Shown: piece by piece, positions 32,096-44,200 of the stretch | Layout: each line of letters begins with the position of its first letter | Position numbering within the stretch: position 1 is the first letter of the stretch | From: Closterium sp. Naga37s-1 | Taxonomy: Eukaryota > Streptophyta > Zygnematophyceae > Desmidiales > Closteriaceae | Direction of reading: 5' to 3' | DNA length: 64,000 nucleotides | NCBI GenBank assembly: GCA_947471745.1 | Contig: CANJKZ010000774.1 | Coordinates: forward strand, 1,612,001-1,676,000 | Program-made: the position numbers and the translations under genes | Notes under the pieces: generated by a model | What the model was told of the DNA's origin: nothing | Database searches by the model: none | What the model saw: the letters and a program-made list of their open reading frames with translations, nothing else

Positions 32096-32275
32096 GGTGG
32101 GCCCAAAAAAAAACGGTCCTAGCGGAGGACCTGCTCTGAAACCATGTCAGATTAATGAACGAGAATTAATGAACTAGCAAAGAGTTGTTTACAAGTACTA
32201 ACCCTAATTGGGTTGTACCTCTTATGGGCTACCCCACTATAGCCTACACAATATAAGCTATATATAAGTTTGACA
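32096..32275 (-). repeat. Element E-prime 5' LTR, PBS and leader hairpin
   Basis: The 131-bp LTR (32145-32275) begins TGTCAAACTTATATAT on the minus strand. The PBS-like TGGTTTCAGAGC (32144-32133) follows directly. Next is a perfect 6-bp stem with a 5-nt loop (32115-32131, GGTCCT/AGGACC), then GGGCCCACC (32104-32096). This arrangement parallels C and G with different stem bases. Confidence 0.8.
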
Positions 32276-35200
32276 GACGCGTGTCAGCTTTCCTGCCCGT
32301 CCAAGCCTTGTAAGGTGAGGTGTTCTTCTTGAGGCTTTGGGATAACAGCACGTTGTGCAGCTGAACTGCGTGGCTCGTCGCAAACGGCTAAAACCTGGTT
32401 AGGATAGCAGACTGCTTCATCAGGGCCCTCATTCTTGTGGCAAGGCTCCTGTTTGTCTATTCTACTACTCCTTGCTGCTCGTATGCATAGGGCAGGGACA
32501 CCAGGTGCTATATCCCTGTGTTTGCAAAGAGCTCCTTGAACTTGTTGGAGAAGTACTCCAAACCCTTGTCTGTCAGGAAGCTTTTCAGCTTCACTCCTGA
32601 TTGGCGTTCGGCACGCTTCATCCAGGTCACAAAGCAGTCGAAGGCTTGCGGGCGATAGTCGATGTTGACGGTCCAAACGTAGCGTGTGCAGGCGTCGACG
32701 AACGTCATCGTGTTGTATTCGCCGTCGAGTCCTTCCTCGCTAAGTAACATGAAGTCGCAGTAGACTTTCTCGAGCGGTTCGTAGCGTTCGTAGCCTGGAG
32801 TTAAGTCCGGTAAGGGCTTGTGTCGAGGGACGCGGTTGGACAGACGACGCACGGTGGGTCGGCAGTTGTCACCTTGAGTGTGTCTTCGCCAGGTAGGAGC
32901 AATCCGTTCGTGCCGAAGACTTCTGCCTCGATGGAGTTTTTCAGCGTGGCGTGTGAGGGGTGTCCGAGCCGCTGGTGCCAGCTTTTTTGCTCTGTGCGGT
33001 AGCCGACTGTCCTTTTATAATACTTGTTTCTCTCCTCTTCCTCTCTCGGTAGTGCTGCAGGTCCCTTGTCGGCGACGTGAATGGAGTCGTCGGTGATTGG
33101 GAGAGCTGTTGAGGCGGCGATGCGTCTGGCCACTCAGAAGCGGGAAGTCCCTCCATTGGAACGCGGTAATAGAAATGCTCGTCACCGATTATTTCGATCA
33201 TGTGAGGTCCTTGTTCCGGTGGTGGTGCTTCCTCGGGAGGTTCGGGTAGCTCTGTTGTTTCTCTGAAGTTGTAAGTCATGCCTTCTAACTCCTCTCGTTC
33301 TTCCTCTACAGGTTCGTACGGATATTGGTCTGGAAGAGGAGGTCCGCCCCTGCTGGTGCCGCGCGTTGCCCAGTATGGGTCTCTTTCCGCCACGTCTGCA
33401 GGAGGAAGTGTCGGAGCTTCGGGATAAGGAGGACTTGGTGGTCCTCAGCTGCCTTGAGATGCTGACGTGTTCCCCAACCGCCTCCAAAGGGAACTCCTGC
33501 TGCTGGTGTTTTTGGCACTCCCCACGCGCCGATGGTGACACCGGTGTTGGTCCAGCCAGTGGCAGCCACTCCCGTGGTTCCCCATCCTCCAGTGTCAGCT
33601 TGTCTTGCAGTTGCTGACCCCCCACTGTCTTCTTCTTTTCCATCGTTGCAGGTCCGGTATCTCCGGGAGTGGAGGTCGAAGCAGTTGGGACGGCGCACAG
33701 GCGGAGAAGTCTATCTGATGCGGGTCATTCAAGACCCATCTCCTCAGGGTGCGACCACGTCGGCGTCTCCGTGGGTGTTGTCTTCAACAGAAGAGTCCTG
33801 TCCGAGTCGCCGGTGTTGCCCTGTCAGTCGAAGTTCAGTACGAAAACGCCGCCTCGTCGATCGCCTTGTCGATGTAACTGTTTTTATATTAAAAAAAAAA
33901 TCGAAGTTTTTTCTTCGCAGTTGCTTCGAATGTCAACTCCACACTTCATGAGTTGAGCTGGTGAGAGAAGGTTGAACTGAAGATCGGCGACGACGAGCAC
34001 ATCTCCATTGTGGATGGTGAAGTTGGTGTCGCTTGAGTGCAGGTAAACTTCTCCGATGTCGTAGGCTTGGAGTCGATTGTTGTTCGCGACGGTTATTTCG
34101 CATGGTCTTCGCATTCTCTTTTAGTTACTGATGTATCTCATTGACCCCACCATGTGTTGTCCGCAGCAGCTATCCAGGTACCAAGTGTTGAAGTTGTCGC
34201 GGCTTCGTCGCCCGATGCTGGCGAGCTTTGGAGTGATGATGCGGTCAACATCAACATAATGAGGTGACAGATAATTCTCGTGCCTTGCTGGGAAGCTGGG
34301 AGGAGACTCCGGTGTGCTTGGAGGCAGCTCGAAATCAGGTGGGAGGTTTGTCGGCCTGTCGAACCAACGGATGATTGTTGGATCGGTGTGATTGGATCGA
34401 TTGGCGCGATTGGCGGGAACTGATTAATGTCGTAGTAGCAAATGCCTCTGTGACACGCTATGCAGCTTAGAACTGGTCTCTTTCCCTTGTCCTTGGCCGT
34501 GATGCGAGCAGGAGTTTGCGAAGTGCTTGCGACAAAAGGTGGCGACATTGTCGCCGTCGCGGCTGGCGTTGAAGGAAGCACCGAGGCTTGTTGGCTGGGT
34601 GAGTTGTTGTTGCGTCTCTCGTTAGCAGATTTCCTCTTGTAGCAACGGTCCATGGTGTGGCCCAATTTCTTGCAGTATTTGCAGAAGAGCCCTTTCTTCT
34701 CGTGTGACTCCCCTTCAGCTGCGCCAACGTAGAAAGCTAACTTCTCCCTTTTTCCATTTTTCTCGTAGTATAGGTCGATCTTCTTCTGCTCGGAGAGGAG
34801 TGTGGCACTGAGGGCGGACTCGGAAATGGTTGCTCGAGCGCGAAGCAACGACTAACACTGCCGCCAATCTGGCCCTAGTCCAGAAAGGACTATGGAGACG
34901 AACATGTCGTCAGGGACAGTTCCGCCGCACTTCTTGATATGATCGCGCAAATTGCGGCACGGATTGATATATGGTCCCGCTTTCTCCCCTTGCTTCAGTT
35001 TAACCGATGTCAGTTGGCTGAGCAGGCGACTCATGGTAACTGGATCTGTTGCCATGTATGAATTGCGCAGGTGCTCCGAAGACATTTGCACGAGAGCCCA
35101 CTCTGTTTTGAAGGAACGGATGCCAAGCTACTCGACGGGGGAGAGATTTCGGATAAGAGCAGTGTATGCGAGGAGGGACTCGTGGTAGTACTGGTTCTTC

Positions 35201-35657
35201 TCCTGGAGAGTTCCTTCTGTTGGAAAATGTAAGCTCCTGTCATAGTACATCCAGATTTGCGCGGTTGTTGCGAAGAGTTCAAACTCAAAGCTCCACGTGT
35301 AGAAATCCTTTCCGTCGAATAGGGTTGAGGTCTATCTGTGCGCGTTGTTGACTGTCGTGCGTAGGAGCTCAAGCTTGACGGTTGACGGTTGTCAAACTTG
35401 AAGGATCTCTCGGAGTTGACGCAACGGTCTTCTCTTGGAAGAGGTAGTCCAGCAACTCCTTTGGCGTAGCTTGAGCCATCGATGCTCATTACTTGATGGC
35501 TCTCAAGAGCATTGATGCGGGCAACGAGTTGTTCAACGATGGCTTCCCTTGAGGAGCCATAATGATGCTGACTTGTAACAAGAATTTTAATTGATAATTT
35601 TATAAAGGGTTTGTTCTATGAAGAACAGGAACTTGGAAGGTCTTGTAATCCACTCTA
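32276..35657 (-). mobile_element. Copia element I, Gag-protease-integrase fossil
   Basis: This minus-strand member of the old zinc-knuckle clade reads leftwards from its PBS. Gag includes DDMFVSIVLSGLGPDWRQC (near 34870-34900). A CCHC knuckle (CKYCKKLGHTMDRCYK, near 34650-34690) is followed by protease-like sequence near 34150-34200 and a Pro/Glu-rich spacer. The GAG-pre-integrase segment (WHQRLGHPSHATLK, near 32960) and integrase (VDACTRYVW, LTDKGLEYF) come last, to about 32284. It stops at the E-prime LTR, and RT and RNase H are absent. It has more than five breaks. Confidence 0.75.
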
Positions 35658-36124
35658 GCTCTCTTACCATGTTTATATAACCGGGAATCGTAGTAGAAAG
35701 GATAAGACTTGCTAAGTTGTGAGAAGACAATGAAGTCTTGTAGTGACTTTGTTAATAATAGTTGAAAGAGAACAAGATAATTTTAAGATAGGAGTACAAG
35801 GATATAAATAGCAATCCTAGCTAGCCATGTACTCTAAGGGGTACATTCCCTTATTAACTGCATTGCATTGCTACAGTAACCGCGACTATTGCTCTTCTCG
35901 AAAGTTACCAAGTTGCATCGTGTAATCTCCGAGTACGGTTACTGGGCGGTTAACAGTCACGACCGTTGACTATCTGCGACTGTTGACCTTCGAGTGACTC
36001 TCGAGCTGCCGCGTGCTCTATACGGGCTCAACGCGATAGTAGTACAGGTGCACTGCCTTGTTATGAAGCGATGCGCTAGGTGAAGCCTTCGGGAATGTTA
36101 TCATAACCATTGGTTATTCCAACA
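35658..36124 (-). repeat. Element I PBS and 5' LTR
   Basis: On the minus strand the 455-bp LTR (36124-35670) runs TGTTGGAATAACC to TTATATAAACA. It is followed at once by PBS-like TGGTAAGAGAGC (35669-35658). The LTR start resembles the 3' LTR start of K (TGTTGGAGTAAACC). The outer flank is AATGG, and the matching left end is not in this stretch. Confidence 0.7.
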
Positions 36125-36139
36125 AATGGTTTCATTCTC

Positions 36140-36377
36140 CTGCATGAAAACCAATTTGGAAGGGGGCATTAGGAGATGGGGGGAGAGGCGGCTGAAGGGA
36201 GATGGGGGGGAGGAGGGGGAGGGGGAGGGGGAAGGGGGGAAAGGGTTTGGGTGCAAAGAGGGTGAGGAGAAAGGGAAGGAAGGGAGAGGGGGAAGGGGAT
36301 GATGGGTTTGGGTGCAGAGCGGGTGAGGAGAAAGGGGCGGAAGGGAGAGGGGGAATGGGGAGGGGAAAGGGGGGGGA
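36140..36377. repeat. Purine-rich minisatellite, left part
   Basis: The plus strand is almost all G and A. A unit of about 61 bp containing GGGTTTGGGTGCA and GGTGAGGAGAAAGGG is repeated (starts near 36243 and 36304) and preceded by GGGGGA runs. A related unit lies beyond the solo LTR near 36515. Many G-runs could form quadruplexes. No gene is seen. Confidence 0.75.
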
Positions 36378-36508
36378 TGTTAGAATCTGGAACGAATGAA
36401 TGACTGAACTAGCAAATAGGTGGGTACAAGTAGGAAACCTAAAAGTGTTGTACCCTATAAGAACTACCCCACTACAGCCTAGATAGACTATAGCATATAT
36501 GTTTGACA
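36378..36508 (-). mobile_element. Solo LTR of the short-LTR Copia clade (C type)
   Basis: The solo LTR is 131 bp, TGTTAGAATCTGG to ATGTTTGACA on the plus strand. It is close to the LTRs of C and flanked by an exact GGGGA duplication (36373-36377 and 36509-36513). Neither PBS nor polypurine tract adjoins it, so it is a solo LTR. Confidence 0.9.
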
Positions 36509-37019
36509 GGGGAAGGGTTTGGGTGTGGAGGAGGGCGTGGAGAAGGAGGAGAAAGGGGGAAAGGGGTGGGGGGGGAATTTGGGTAGAGAATGTGCCGTCC
36601 ATGGCTCAGTGGACTACGTGCATTGCATTGTGCTGTGATGTGATTCAATCAAGTGCAACTGCGGATCATGCAAGAGCTGGTTGTGTCATGCCATTTGATG
36701 TGTTAACATGGGTATGCATCCGCAGTACTCCATCTCTGATTCTGTTCCCCTCTCCCTTCTGCCTTTCTGTCATTCCCAATTTCTGCACCCATTCTCTCTC
36801 TCCCTCTTTGAACCTCGTACGAATATTCCCTCCCTGGATTTCGTCACCCCAGCTGTCCTCCCCATTGTACAGCACTGCCAGCATTCACCTCACCAGTTAC
36901 TGGCTTTGGTTTGCCACATTCAGGCCATGTCAAGGCCGGTCTCCTCTATACATGCTCAACGCCCCCCACTCAATTCATACCAAAACTTTTTTTTAATACC
37001 CTCTAATTTCTCTCACCTC
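36509..37019. other. Unassigned stretch with no gene seen
   Basis: The first 80 bp continue the purine-rich minisatellite. From about 36590 the sequence has mixed composition with a pyrimidine-rich tract (36740-36830) and a T-run near 36987-36994. A CTCTCACCTCAG just before 37020 resembles a 3' splice site, but no exon partner is recognisable. I see no supported gene. Confidence 0.4.
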
Positions 37020-40000
37020 AGGAGAAGGTGCAGCATTACAACGAGTCGATTCTCGCCTATGCCGTCCTGATCCGCAACTTGTCACCCGCAGAAAAGCTCG
37101 GCATCCGCTCTTTCAAGAACTAGTGGGCACCTGCACAACAGTCCTGGGAGTACCTTTACGACGGACTCTGTGACATGCAGTTATCTCATAAGCCAGCTCA
37201 ACAACATCAGAATGCTTCATGGCAAGAAAGCAGGAGCATACACCAACCGCTGCAGAAATTTGAGAGTCCAAATTAGGAAAAGCGGCGGACACTTCCTTGA
37301 CGATATGTTTGTAAGTATCATCTTGGCTGACCTGGGTCCTGAGTGGCGTCAGTGCAAGTCACTCCTTCACGCACAAGGCGCAATCTCCGAAACTTTGCTC
37401 TGCGCCATTCTACTCGCCGAGCAGCAGGAGTTCGACCTGTACAACAAAAAAGGCAACAAGAAGGAGAGAATTTCCCTTTTACATAGGAAATGGGGATGCA
37501 TCACCGGACAAAAGGAAATTGTTTTGTAAATACTGCAAGAAAATGGGTCACACCATCAAGTAGTGCTACAAGCGCAAGGGAGCAGAAAACGTCAACAACA
37601 GCAACAATCACACGCAAGGACAATCAAGGACGGCACCATACCAGCAAGTCACCCCCCGACACGCAATCAAACCATATCTCCACCTGCTGTCGCCAGCACT
37701 TCACAAGCTCCTTTGCGCATTCTTGTTGCCAACAACAAAGGCAAAAGCAAAGTGTTAACATGCATGGTGCGCCGTGGACCACCTCGAATCAGCCGCCACT
37801 ACCGCTAGTTCCATAGCTGGGAAGACATGTTCCGGGACCCACCTGCTGAAGAGAAAGAAAACTCCATCAAAGCAGACGAAGACAACTATCCGAATTACGA
37901 CGAGTTGACGGCTAGGCGAATCCCCTTCGACTCGGAAGTGCCACAATGGACCGTGGAAACGCCAACTGCGCACATCGTATTGGACGACGAAGGATGGAGC
38001 TATGAGCAAGATTCAGACATGGAGCATCACATCACGCTGCTCATCGCAAACATCGCAAAAGAGAAAATGTACGATTCCAACACATGGTACCGGGATAACT
38101 GTTGCAGCCAAAACATGGTCGCTTCCGCCTACTTCATCCTCAACAGCGAGGAACGCGTCAGCGTCGTATAAATTACTGTCGCGAACAATCAATCAATCTG
38201 GGCGAGCAGGCGCGGAGAAATCCAGCTCGAGTCCAAAGACACGAACTTCTCGATTCACATAAGTGACGTACATGTGATCCCGAGTCTTTGCTTCAAACTT
38301 CTCTCTGCCGCCCAGCTGATGAAGTGCGGTGTCCAACTGCAATCACACGAGATGGAGTTTCACTTAATTTACAAGGGCACTCTCATCGAGAAAGCAGCAA
38401 ACAACAACGGCGCGTTCGTGTTAAACTTTGACTCACTCGGAAACATGGGCGATAAAGATCACATCCTCATCCTTGAACCTCGAGGATAGTCCTCGCTGCC
38501 TGCCTGGACTCACCCCGCCAAAACAGATCTTGAAAGACTGGGTCCAGACGGACTGTGTCGTTCGCTCGCCGGCCAAGTTGCCTCAACTTCAAACCCTGGT
38601 GACACGAGACCAAAAGCGGTCGAGGAGGATGGGGACAAGGATCTACCTAGCCAAGGGTGGAACTACCTACTGGATGGGATATGGCCACCGGCTTGGACAC
38701 GGCCGACGTCGAATGGGCAACACGTGGAATAGGATGGGGACCTCTACTTGAACAATCGCCCGACACCGGAGAAGGTTGGGATGGAATCACTCTACATCCT
38801 GCAAACACGGAAGAACAGGAGCTGGAAATTACGGAAGTTGAAGCACGAGAAGATATTACTGTCGACGTAACGGAACACGTGATAGACTAACCTGCTCCTA
38901 AGGAAGAGTTATCACCCGAGTTCGGACCTCACCTCATCCCAGTTTCCACCAACGGAAGCAACTATTATCGCCTCGACACAAGGGGAGCGCCAATCAGTGG
39001 TGCATCTGGAGAAGACGCCACCGGTTCAGCCGAAGAAGAGCATCCCGACGTGGACGAAGAAGCTCCAGACTCCTATCAGGGCCCGCAGGTGCTCCCTGTG
39101 ACGGCCGACACGAGAACCTTCGGGGACTCCGATGGCGTGTTGCACGGAGCAAGGCTCGAGAATCTCCATGCTGCAGCCATCCAAGTTCTCGCTACAGACG
39201 CACCTGCAGACAGAACAAGAAGCCCAACAGCAGCAGAGATATTAGCACAGGAAAAGCGTACGTACGATCGGACACACGGACATCGCACTGAAGCAAACAA
39301 TTTGGCACCAACGACTAGGACATCCATCCGTCGAAGCACTCAACAACCCGATAAATGCCAAAGAGTTTGCAGAAGGCGCGTTGCTGCTGCTAGACGGAAA
39401 CAGGCTTCAACTAAGGACATACTTACCCACCTGCACCGTCTATCTGGAAGCAGCCTTGGCTCACACTTCAAACCGCTAGACAAGATGTACAACGACGACC
39501 TATGCCTTACCGCTCGCGGACTTTAAGGGAAGTATTATACAATAACCTTCATTGACGCCGCTAGACGCTTTGTATGGGAAGCCAACGTCGAAAGCCGCCA
39601 TCACGCATTCGACTACTTCTACCTGTGGCTGAAAATGACGCAGACATAGTCGGAAGGGAAGAAATGCAAGGCCTTTCAGACGGACGGAGCAGTAGAATAC
39701 ACCAATGAGCGGTTCCGCAAGATTTGTGCGGAAAAGGAGATCAAGAGGGTGACCTCACATCCCTACGCTCATGAGTAGCAGGGATTGACTGAAAGAACCA
39801 AGAGGAGACTCGTGACAAAAATAAAGGCCCTCATGAAGCATGCAGCTGTGCCAACTGCTTCCTGGCCCTATGCAATGGCCCATGCTGTGCGCCTGCACAA
39901 CATTTTGCCTTCAAAGGCCCTACCCAACAACAGTTCACCATTCAAGGGGTGGGCGGGGGAAGTCCAGACACACGGATGTTACGATGTTTTGGGTGTATGG

Positions 40001-40333
40001 TACAGTAACGTCCCCACACTACCCAAAGTGGAAAATTGAGGACCGAGAAAGGTGGGGCATTCACCTCGGCATCGAACCGGAGTACAATGCATCGACCGTC
40101 CTCGACTTTGCCACCCACCAAGTCACGTCTTCATGTGGATGCGGAGGGGAGAGGCACACTGAAGGACCTCGCCACCCTGGAAAGAGAGTTTCAGGGGAGA
40201 GACTCAGCTAAGCTAGCACTCAATGCATTTGTAGCAACACCTGAATCCTGGAGAACGGTGCTCCTCTCAGCCGAGTTCCATCATGTGGGGTTTGCGGAAG
40301 TGTATGAAGCAGGAAAGGCGGGGTCTCGGCAGC
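37020..40333 (+). mobile_element. Copia element J (left part of J/K), fossil
   Basis: This is decayed Gag-Pol of the old zinc-knuckle clade. Gag (VQHYNESILAYAVLIRNL near 37030; DDMFVSIILADLGPEWRQC near 37300-37355) is followed by a knuckle-like segment near 37530. Protease-like NTWYRDNCCSQNMV is near 38080-38115. Pre-integrase-like sequence lies near 39270-39350, and integrase runs from about 39480 to 40200. RT is not here but at 57277 onwards (K). J and K therefore look like the two sides of one element opened by later insertions. It has many breaks. Confidence 0.7.
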
Positions 40334-40841
40334 TGTTAGGATCAAGGACGGAGATTAGAAAGATTAGGGGCCCAAATAACTCAAAATCGCTGGATTATAA
40401 TTCTGGACAAAAACGTCGAGTTCACAAGAAACGTCGTCGACGAAAAATTCACTGTTGCAACTTCACCAATTTCAGATGTGTAGCCTTAGACCGTGACTAC
40501 ATTTCCGAATTTGGATCGCATGAAAAGGTGAAGTATTTCTTGAGCTATGAATTTCGGCGCACTAAGGGGTAAGCTAGAGCTCAAACATAGACCCAAGATC
40601 CACACAAGAGAATAAGAGTAGCAAGAACCAGGTAGGAAAGGATGAAGAGGACGAGAGAGAAGGCCCCTAGAGGTCCCCAACCAAGGAAACCCCATAAGCA
40701 CAAAATATTCCCTCCCTATAGGAACCCCACTTTTACTTTTGTCACTTTCCCCATGCCATCCACCTCACCCCAAAAAAACACACTTGCCAACCTGGTTTGG
40801 CTTCTCCCAACCACTAAGCAGCAACTACAGTGAAGTGACGA
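40334..40841. other. Unidentified LTR-like segment, left part
   Basis: This is noncoding sequence starting TGTTAGGATCAAGG at the end of J and interrupted by H (ATTTC duplication 40842-40846). With 56081-56363, which ends GTACGAACA, it has TG...CA ends and a length of about 0.8 kb. That would fit a solo LTR, but I find no matching target duplication. It is unrecognised. Confidence 0.35.
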
Positions 40842-40846
40842 ATTTC

Positions 40847-41006
40847 TGTGAGAATAGTAGGCGAGAATGGTAGACTAGGAAAAGGGAAGGGGTACAAGTA
40901 GAATGTCGAGAGAAATTTGTACCCCCTAAGGCTAAACCCACTATAGCCTAGACAACTATAAACACATAAACTAAGCCTAGATATAACTAAGCATATATGT
41001 TTGACA
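40847..41006 (-). repeat. Element H 3' LTR (left)
   Basis: The LTR is 160 bp, TGTGAGAATAGTAGG to ATATGTTTGACA on the plus strand, and almost identical to 55916-56075. Confidence 0.93.
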
Positions 41007-41180
41007 CACCCCCCTAGGCGAAGTGGGGGATAGCCAGAGCAAGCAATGGTCACAAGACCAGTCAAGAGAAGAAGCAAAGCAAAGCAAGCTCTGGGTGGAT
41101 CACAAAGTCACCACACAGTCCGAGCACAAGCAAAGGGCCACAAGGCCAGTTCACATGCAGAGTTATATAAAGAGAACAAA
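41007..41180 (-). promoter_or_regulatory. Element H four-hairpin 3' module
   Basis: The order of inverted repeats is the same as in C, G and L: C-run/G-run (41009-41029), GGTC/GACC (41048-41059), GGTG/CACC (41094-41112) and GGCC/GGCC (41136-41147). TATATAAAG follows near 41164. Loop and linker bases vary while stems persist. Confidence 0.65.
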
Positions 41181-41249
41181 CAATACAGTGATCATACCCT
41201 AACAAGTGCAAGCATGCAGGTATATAGATAGATCACAGTACAGGCAGAG

Positions 41250-44200
41250 TCAGGCAGTAAGTAAGTGAGGCAACGTAGGCACAAGGCCTAACACAGTAAC
41301 AAAGCGCTGATGGTCACCAGGCGGAAGTGCCTTGGTGAAGACATCAGCAGTGTTGGCCCGAGTGGCCACGTACGCTAGACGAAGCTGACCACGCTGCTGC
41401 AACTCTCGAGCAAGGAAGTATCGCAGAGCGATGTGCTTCATTCTGTGCTCCATTCTGTGCTCCTGACACAAGGCTATCATGGCCTTGTTGTCTACGTACA
41501 GGACTGGAGGCGAACGAGGCTGCTCTCCCAAGTCGGTCAGCAAGTAGGTGAGCCAGCGTAGCTCCTGAGCAGCCATGGCTCCGGCGTAGATCTCAGCCTC
41601 ACAGCTGGAGCTGAGAACTGAAGACGAGCGGGTAGACCGCCAAGAAACCGAGCCAGAACCAAGGCTGAAGGTGTAACCCTGCGACGACCGCTGCGTAGCT
41701 GAGTCGTCAACCCAGGAGGCGTCTGCGTGACCAGTGAGGACAACTGGACCCCATCCTCCAAGCACGATCCCCATGGCCGACGTACTGCACAAGTAACGCG
41801 GTACCCTCTTCGCAGCATCCCAGTGCACCTTTTGGTGCCTACCGGGAGCCACGTAGCGAGCCAGAAGGCTGAGAGGGTGCGCGAGGTCAGGTCGTGTGCA
41901 CGTCATCAGGTACATGAGGCAACCCACAAGCTCTGGGTACGGACCACTCGGCTCTACGGACTCGTCCGAAGGTGGAGCTGAGAGCGAGTGGCTGGTAGAC
42001 AGAGGAGTGAGCTGTGGCGAGGAGTACTGGAAGCCGAAGCGCTGAAGGACCTGGTGCACCATGTGTGACTGAGTCAGTGTGATGGTGCGCCGTGCTCTGT
42101 CCCGGGTGATCTGCAGGCCAAGGTAGCTGCGCAGTTCACCCAGGTCAGTGCAGGTATGTCTCTTCTGCAGCTCGCACTTCACTAGGGTCAGTGCCTCAGT
42201 GTCAGCCGTTGCAAAGACGAGGTCATCGGCGTACACTAGGACGTAGAAGGGCGGCAGCGAGGTGTCGGTGCGTAGAAACAGCGACGGGTCTGCTGTAGAA
42301 GGAGCAAACCCAAGAGCCGCAAGTATAGTCCTGAGTGTGTCGTGCCACTCGCGAGGCACCTGGCGGAGACCGTAGACTGGCCGGCGGAGGCTCCACTGGG
42401 TACCTGTAGGAAACAACCCAGTGAAACCAGGTGGTCGGCGCAGCCAGATCTCCTCGTGCAGGCTGCCCTACAGGAAAGCAGTACTGAAGTCCAGGGAGTG
42501 TAACTCGTAGTCACGCTGAGCAGCTATGTGCAGCAACACCCGAAGAGTAGTCATCTTCGGGGTGGGGGAGAAGGTCTGGAAGTAGTCAACTCCCTGTCGC
42601 TGACTGAAACCTCGAGCAACGTAGCGCGCCTTGAAGGCAGGCGGAGAACCCGGCAGCCGCTTCACCTTGAAGATCCACATGCCATCGACTATGTTCACCC
42701 CAGGTGGGGGAACCTCGTCGACGTAAGTGCCTGTGGACTTCCAGGATGCCATCTCGGCATCCATTGCTGCCTGCCACTGAGAGGAGTAAGGACCCGTAAT
42801 CACCTCTGCGTAAGAGCGCAGGGTCGGGATGTCAGGAGCATCCGGGTCTCCCTCAGGGGCAAGCAGCAAGGAGGCGAAACGAGGTACAGCAGCTGCAAGA
42901 CACTCAAAGTCCTCCTGCCAGTCCTCAAGGACGTCCGTGCCAAGAGCACACTCACCCCCGACGGACGGAGGACTGGCAGGCACAGACTCAGCAACTAGAG
43001 CAGAGGCGTAGTCGAGATGGCAGGCAGCAGCAAAGTCAAGTAGCTCAGCAACGAGAGCAGAAGCAGCAGCAGACTCAAAGGACGGGTCAGTGACAGCAGT
43101 GGCAAGGAGACGAGCGACTGTGGGACTGGCAGCACGCGCTCGGTCAGACTCAGGGTCAGGGACCACAGGAAGAGAGGACTCAGGAGGAGCAGGCGGAGGA
43201 ACACGCAGTGGAACAGAGGAAGGACGGAATGCCATGGTGTGTGTGCTTGGGACAGGAGGAGGACGCGAACGAGGAGCACGACGAGCAGTGCAAACAGGCA
43301 AGACAGGACGAGACGCAGGCTCACGACGCTCTGTAAGACCTCCGGACTGCTCAGTGTAAGGAGAGGGAACAGGCAGTGGGGAGGCTGGCTGTAACGGCGG
43401 CTGCGACTGGTCAGGCGGTGGACACAGGAAGGGAGGAGGAAGACCAGTAGAAGACGGGACACCAAGAACCTGCTGAAGCAGGGGAACGAAGTACAGGCGC
43501 GGCCGCACAGTGCCTCCAGCACCTCCAGCTCCAGGGTCAACAGCTCCAGCTCCTGCACCTCCAGCGCCGCCTGCGCCAGGGCCTCCAACTCCAGCTACTC
43601 CAGCTCCAGCGCCTCCAGCGCCAGCTGCTCCAGGCTCCGTAGGGTCTCCAACTCCAGTAGTAACAGCAGCACCTCCAGCTCCAGCGCCTCCAGGCTCGCC
43701 AGCTCCGGGAGCCCCACTTTGACAGTGTGCGCGCTGAACAAGCCACTCATGCAGCTGCTGCGAGGACAGTCGCGGTGAAGCACCAGCAGGACCTCCAGAC
43801 GAAGCAGTACCCCGAGGCTCAGCACCCCCAGACTCCGCACCCTCCGACTCAGCACCCTCAGGCTCCGCACCCTCCGACTCAGCACCCCCATGCTCAACAC
43901 CCTCAGGCTCAGCACCCCCAGACTCAGCACCCTCAGACCCCGCACCCCCCGGCTCCGCACCCCCAGACACAGCACCCCCAGACGCAGCACCTGGAGCAGC
44001 ACCTGAGACGACAGCTACCTGAACAGGCGCAGTACCAGGGAGAGGGTCTTCATGAGACACTCCCGAGGGAGCAGGACCCTGGGGCGGGAGGGGGTCTACC
44101 GGAGGCGGACCGGGAGCAAGGAAGAGCGGCGGGGGCGGGGAAGGGGCAGAGCGGTAGGGGAAGAGACGGTAGAAGGGAACCGACTCGTCGAACGTGACGT

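Larger units (their letters stand above)
23160..32275 (-). mobile_element. Copia element E-prime (short-LTR clade), partial, hosting F
   Basis: This minus-strand partial element has its 5' LTR at the right (32145-32275), then PBS, a C-rich leader and Gag. It ends at about 23160 against element E in a head-to-head arrangement. Element F is inserted in the leader (GCAAC duplication). The LTR is closer to that of C than to that of E, so E and E-prime are not two halves of one insertion. It is incomplete and broken, with about two breaks besides the missing Pol. Confidence 0.75.

Noticed and set aside
18356-32275. E and E-prime as two ends of a single composite insertion
   Set aside because: Their terminal repeats belong to different subfamilies and the outer flanks (CCTAG and GACGC) do not match.
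36590-37060. Host gene with an intron ending CTCTCACCTCAG before 37020
   Set aside because: The downstream open sequence is Copia Gag and no upstream exon or donor site could be supported.
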